Shown here piece by piece: positions 6,537 through 7,050 of a DNA stretch of 7,050 bases. The notes beneath the pieces are model-generated. The model saw nothing but the letters and a program-made list of their open reading frames with translations. It was not told where the DNA came from and ran no database searches. How positions within the stretch are numbered: the first letter of the stretch is position 1; each line of letters opens with the position of its first letter. The stretch lies in contig JAYEJW010000538.1 in the NCBI GenBank assembly GCA_034716535.1, positions 1 through 7,050 of the forward strand, given 5' to 3'. The DNA is from JAYEJW01 sp034716535. GTDB taxonomy: Bacteria > Pseudomonadota > Gammaproteobacteria > Chromatiales > Chromatiaceae. The translations under genes were made by a program, and so were the position numbers.

Positions 6537-6571
6537 GTCCCCTATGTTCCCCCCGTCCCCTGTGTTCCCCC
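6537..6571. repeat. Two-copy C-rich tandem repeat
   Basis: GTCCCCTATGTTCCCCCC (6537-6554) is followed directly by GTCCCCTGTGTTCCCCC (6555-6571). The units differ by one A-to-G change and one C in the last run. It replaces the expected continuation of the antitoxin gene on the minus strand, so it marks a rearrangement point. Similar GGGGAC / GGGGAACA-type blocks occur as dispersed elements in some proteobacterial genomes, sometimes near REP-associated transposases; that link is a suggestion only, and no transposase is in the window. Confidence 0.6.
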
Positions 6572-6667
6572 TTGTCGTGGACATTTTGGTACCTCTCCTA
6601 TGGACTGGAGCAGGTCAGCCGCCAAATCGCGATCAGCCTCATAGGCATCGAGTTTCGCTTTGCTCAG
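6542..6667 (-). pseudogene. Truncated antitoxin remnant (HigA/XRE type N-terminus)
   Basis: The minus-strand frame directly after the toxin stop reads LSKAKLDAYEADRDLAADLL, then QSIGEVPK. This resembles the N-terminus of antitoxins paired with RelE/HigB-type toxins, which usually begin MSKxKL and continue for about 100 residues into a helix-turn-helix domain. Two defects are visible: the first codon is CTG (6667-6665) where ATG is expected, and after about 28 codons the frame enters the C-rich tandem repeat and stops at a TAG (6544-6542). The DNA-binding domain is missing. It sits four nt past the toxin stop codon, the normal order for HigB-HigA modules. Identification is from a short stretch and its position. 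Confidence 0.6.
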
Positions 6668-6671
6668 AGGT

Positions 6672-6983
6672 TCAGTTTTCGAGTGCAAGGCGGATCTCCT
6701 TGAGACTTGGGTCATTGACGTTGTAGGTCTTCGACTTCGCGTACAAGGTCAGAAGGACCAACTCGCCCTCGGACGTGCGGGTGGAATAGATCACCCGAAC
6801 GCCTCCTGACTTGCCGGAACCCTTCCGTCGGCAACATACCTTGCGCAATCCGCCGGATTCGGGAACGACGTCGCCGGCTTCGGGATGCTCGGCAATGAAG
6901 GCGCAGAAATTTCATAGCTGGTCCTTAGTCCAGTACAGAGGCCACTGTTTCTGAAACAACGGCGTCTCGATCACGGTCAACAT
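6672..6983 (-). pseudogene. RelE/HigB-type toxin with an in-frame nonsense codon
   Basis: The minus-strand frame starts at ATG 6983-6981 (MLTVIETPLFQKQWPLYWTK) and ends at TGA 6674-6672, 103 codons, the usual size of RelE/HigB-like mRNA interferase toxins. After the break it reads FCAFIAEHPEAGDVVPESGG, LRKVCCRRKGSGKSGGVRVI, then ELVLLTLYAKSK and LKEIRLAL, all typical: the GKSGGVRVIY strand and the LLxLYAKs strand form the toxin core. Codon 24 is TGA (6914-6912), lying between the N-terminal helix and the FCAFIAEHPEAGD segment, so no full toxin is made; reinitiation would lose the first strand and helix. No Shine-Dalgarno site is evident before the ATG. A 67-codon frame over 6915-6712 is a shadow of this gene. 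Loss of toxicity fits with loss of the antitoxin downstream. Confidence 0.82.
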
Positions 6984-7050
6984 TGTTCGACTGTACGTCT
7001 AAAGCGTAGTTCTCTCCATGACGCGCTCAAGCGTGATTTTTAGGGCACTG

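Noticed and set aside
6537..6571. CRISPR repeat
   Set aside because: Only two adjoining units with no spacer between them, and no cas genes in the window.

Overview
The window is GC-rich (roughly 60% or more by eye). It looks like chromosomal DNA of a proteobacterium, most likely gamma or beta. The reasons are the end of a YfhM-type bacterial alpha-2-macroglobulin gene at the left edge, GC-rich codon use, good Shine-Dalgarno sites, and a LodA/LodB-type gene pair. The species cannot be named from the sequence.

Layout. (1) Positions 1-407 hold the 3' end of the alpha-2-macroglobulin gene. (2) Positions 408 to about 1611 hold no intact gene. The main content is a badly decayed minus-strand pseudogene (about 895-1447) of the large predicted-ATPase/TPR regulator family, with frameshifts, in-frame stops and a large internal deletion. 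(3) A plus-strand operon of three intact genes fills 1732-6382. It has a candidate sigma-70 promoter at 1468-1495 and a leader of about 235 nt. (4) Positions 6383-7050 hold a degraded minus-strand toxin-antitoxin module: a RelE/HigB-type toxin with a nonsense codon, then a truncated antitoxin that runs into a short C-rich tandem repeat.

The operon is the main content. Gene 1 (458 aa) is an exported protein with a signal peptide and one c-type haem motif (C411-F-R-C-H415) near its C-terminus. Gene 2 (697 aa) overlaps it by one base and is a LodA-family oxidoreductase, the family whose cofactor, cysteine tryptophylquinone (CTQ), is built from its own Cys and Trp side chains. The likely cofactor residues are C556 and W636, with D552 as helper. 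Gene 3 (376 aa) is the matching LodB-type FAD protein, needed in characterised systems to make the quinone. A strong 24-27 nt hairpin lies in the 50 nt gap before gene 3.

Characterised LodA-family enzymes (lysine epsilon-oxidase, glycine oxidase) give their electrons to oxygen. A haem c protein tightly coupled to a LodA-like gene suggests instead an amine or amino-acid dehydrogenase that passes electrons to a cytochrome, in the way the unrelated quinohaemoprotein amine dehydrogenase does. That is inference. The substrate is unknown, and so is how an exported cytochrome meets an enzyme without a visible signal peptide. Decayed genes on both sides suggest the operon sits in an accessory region of high turnover.
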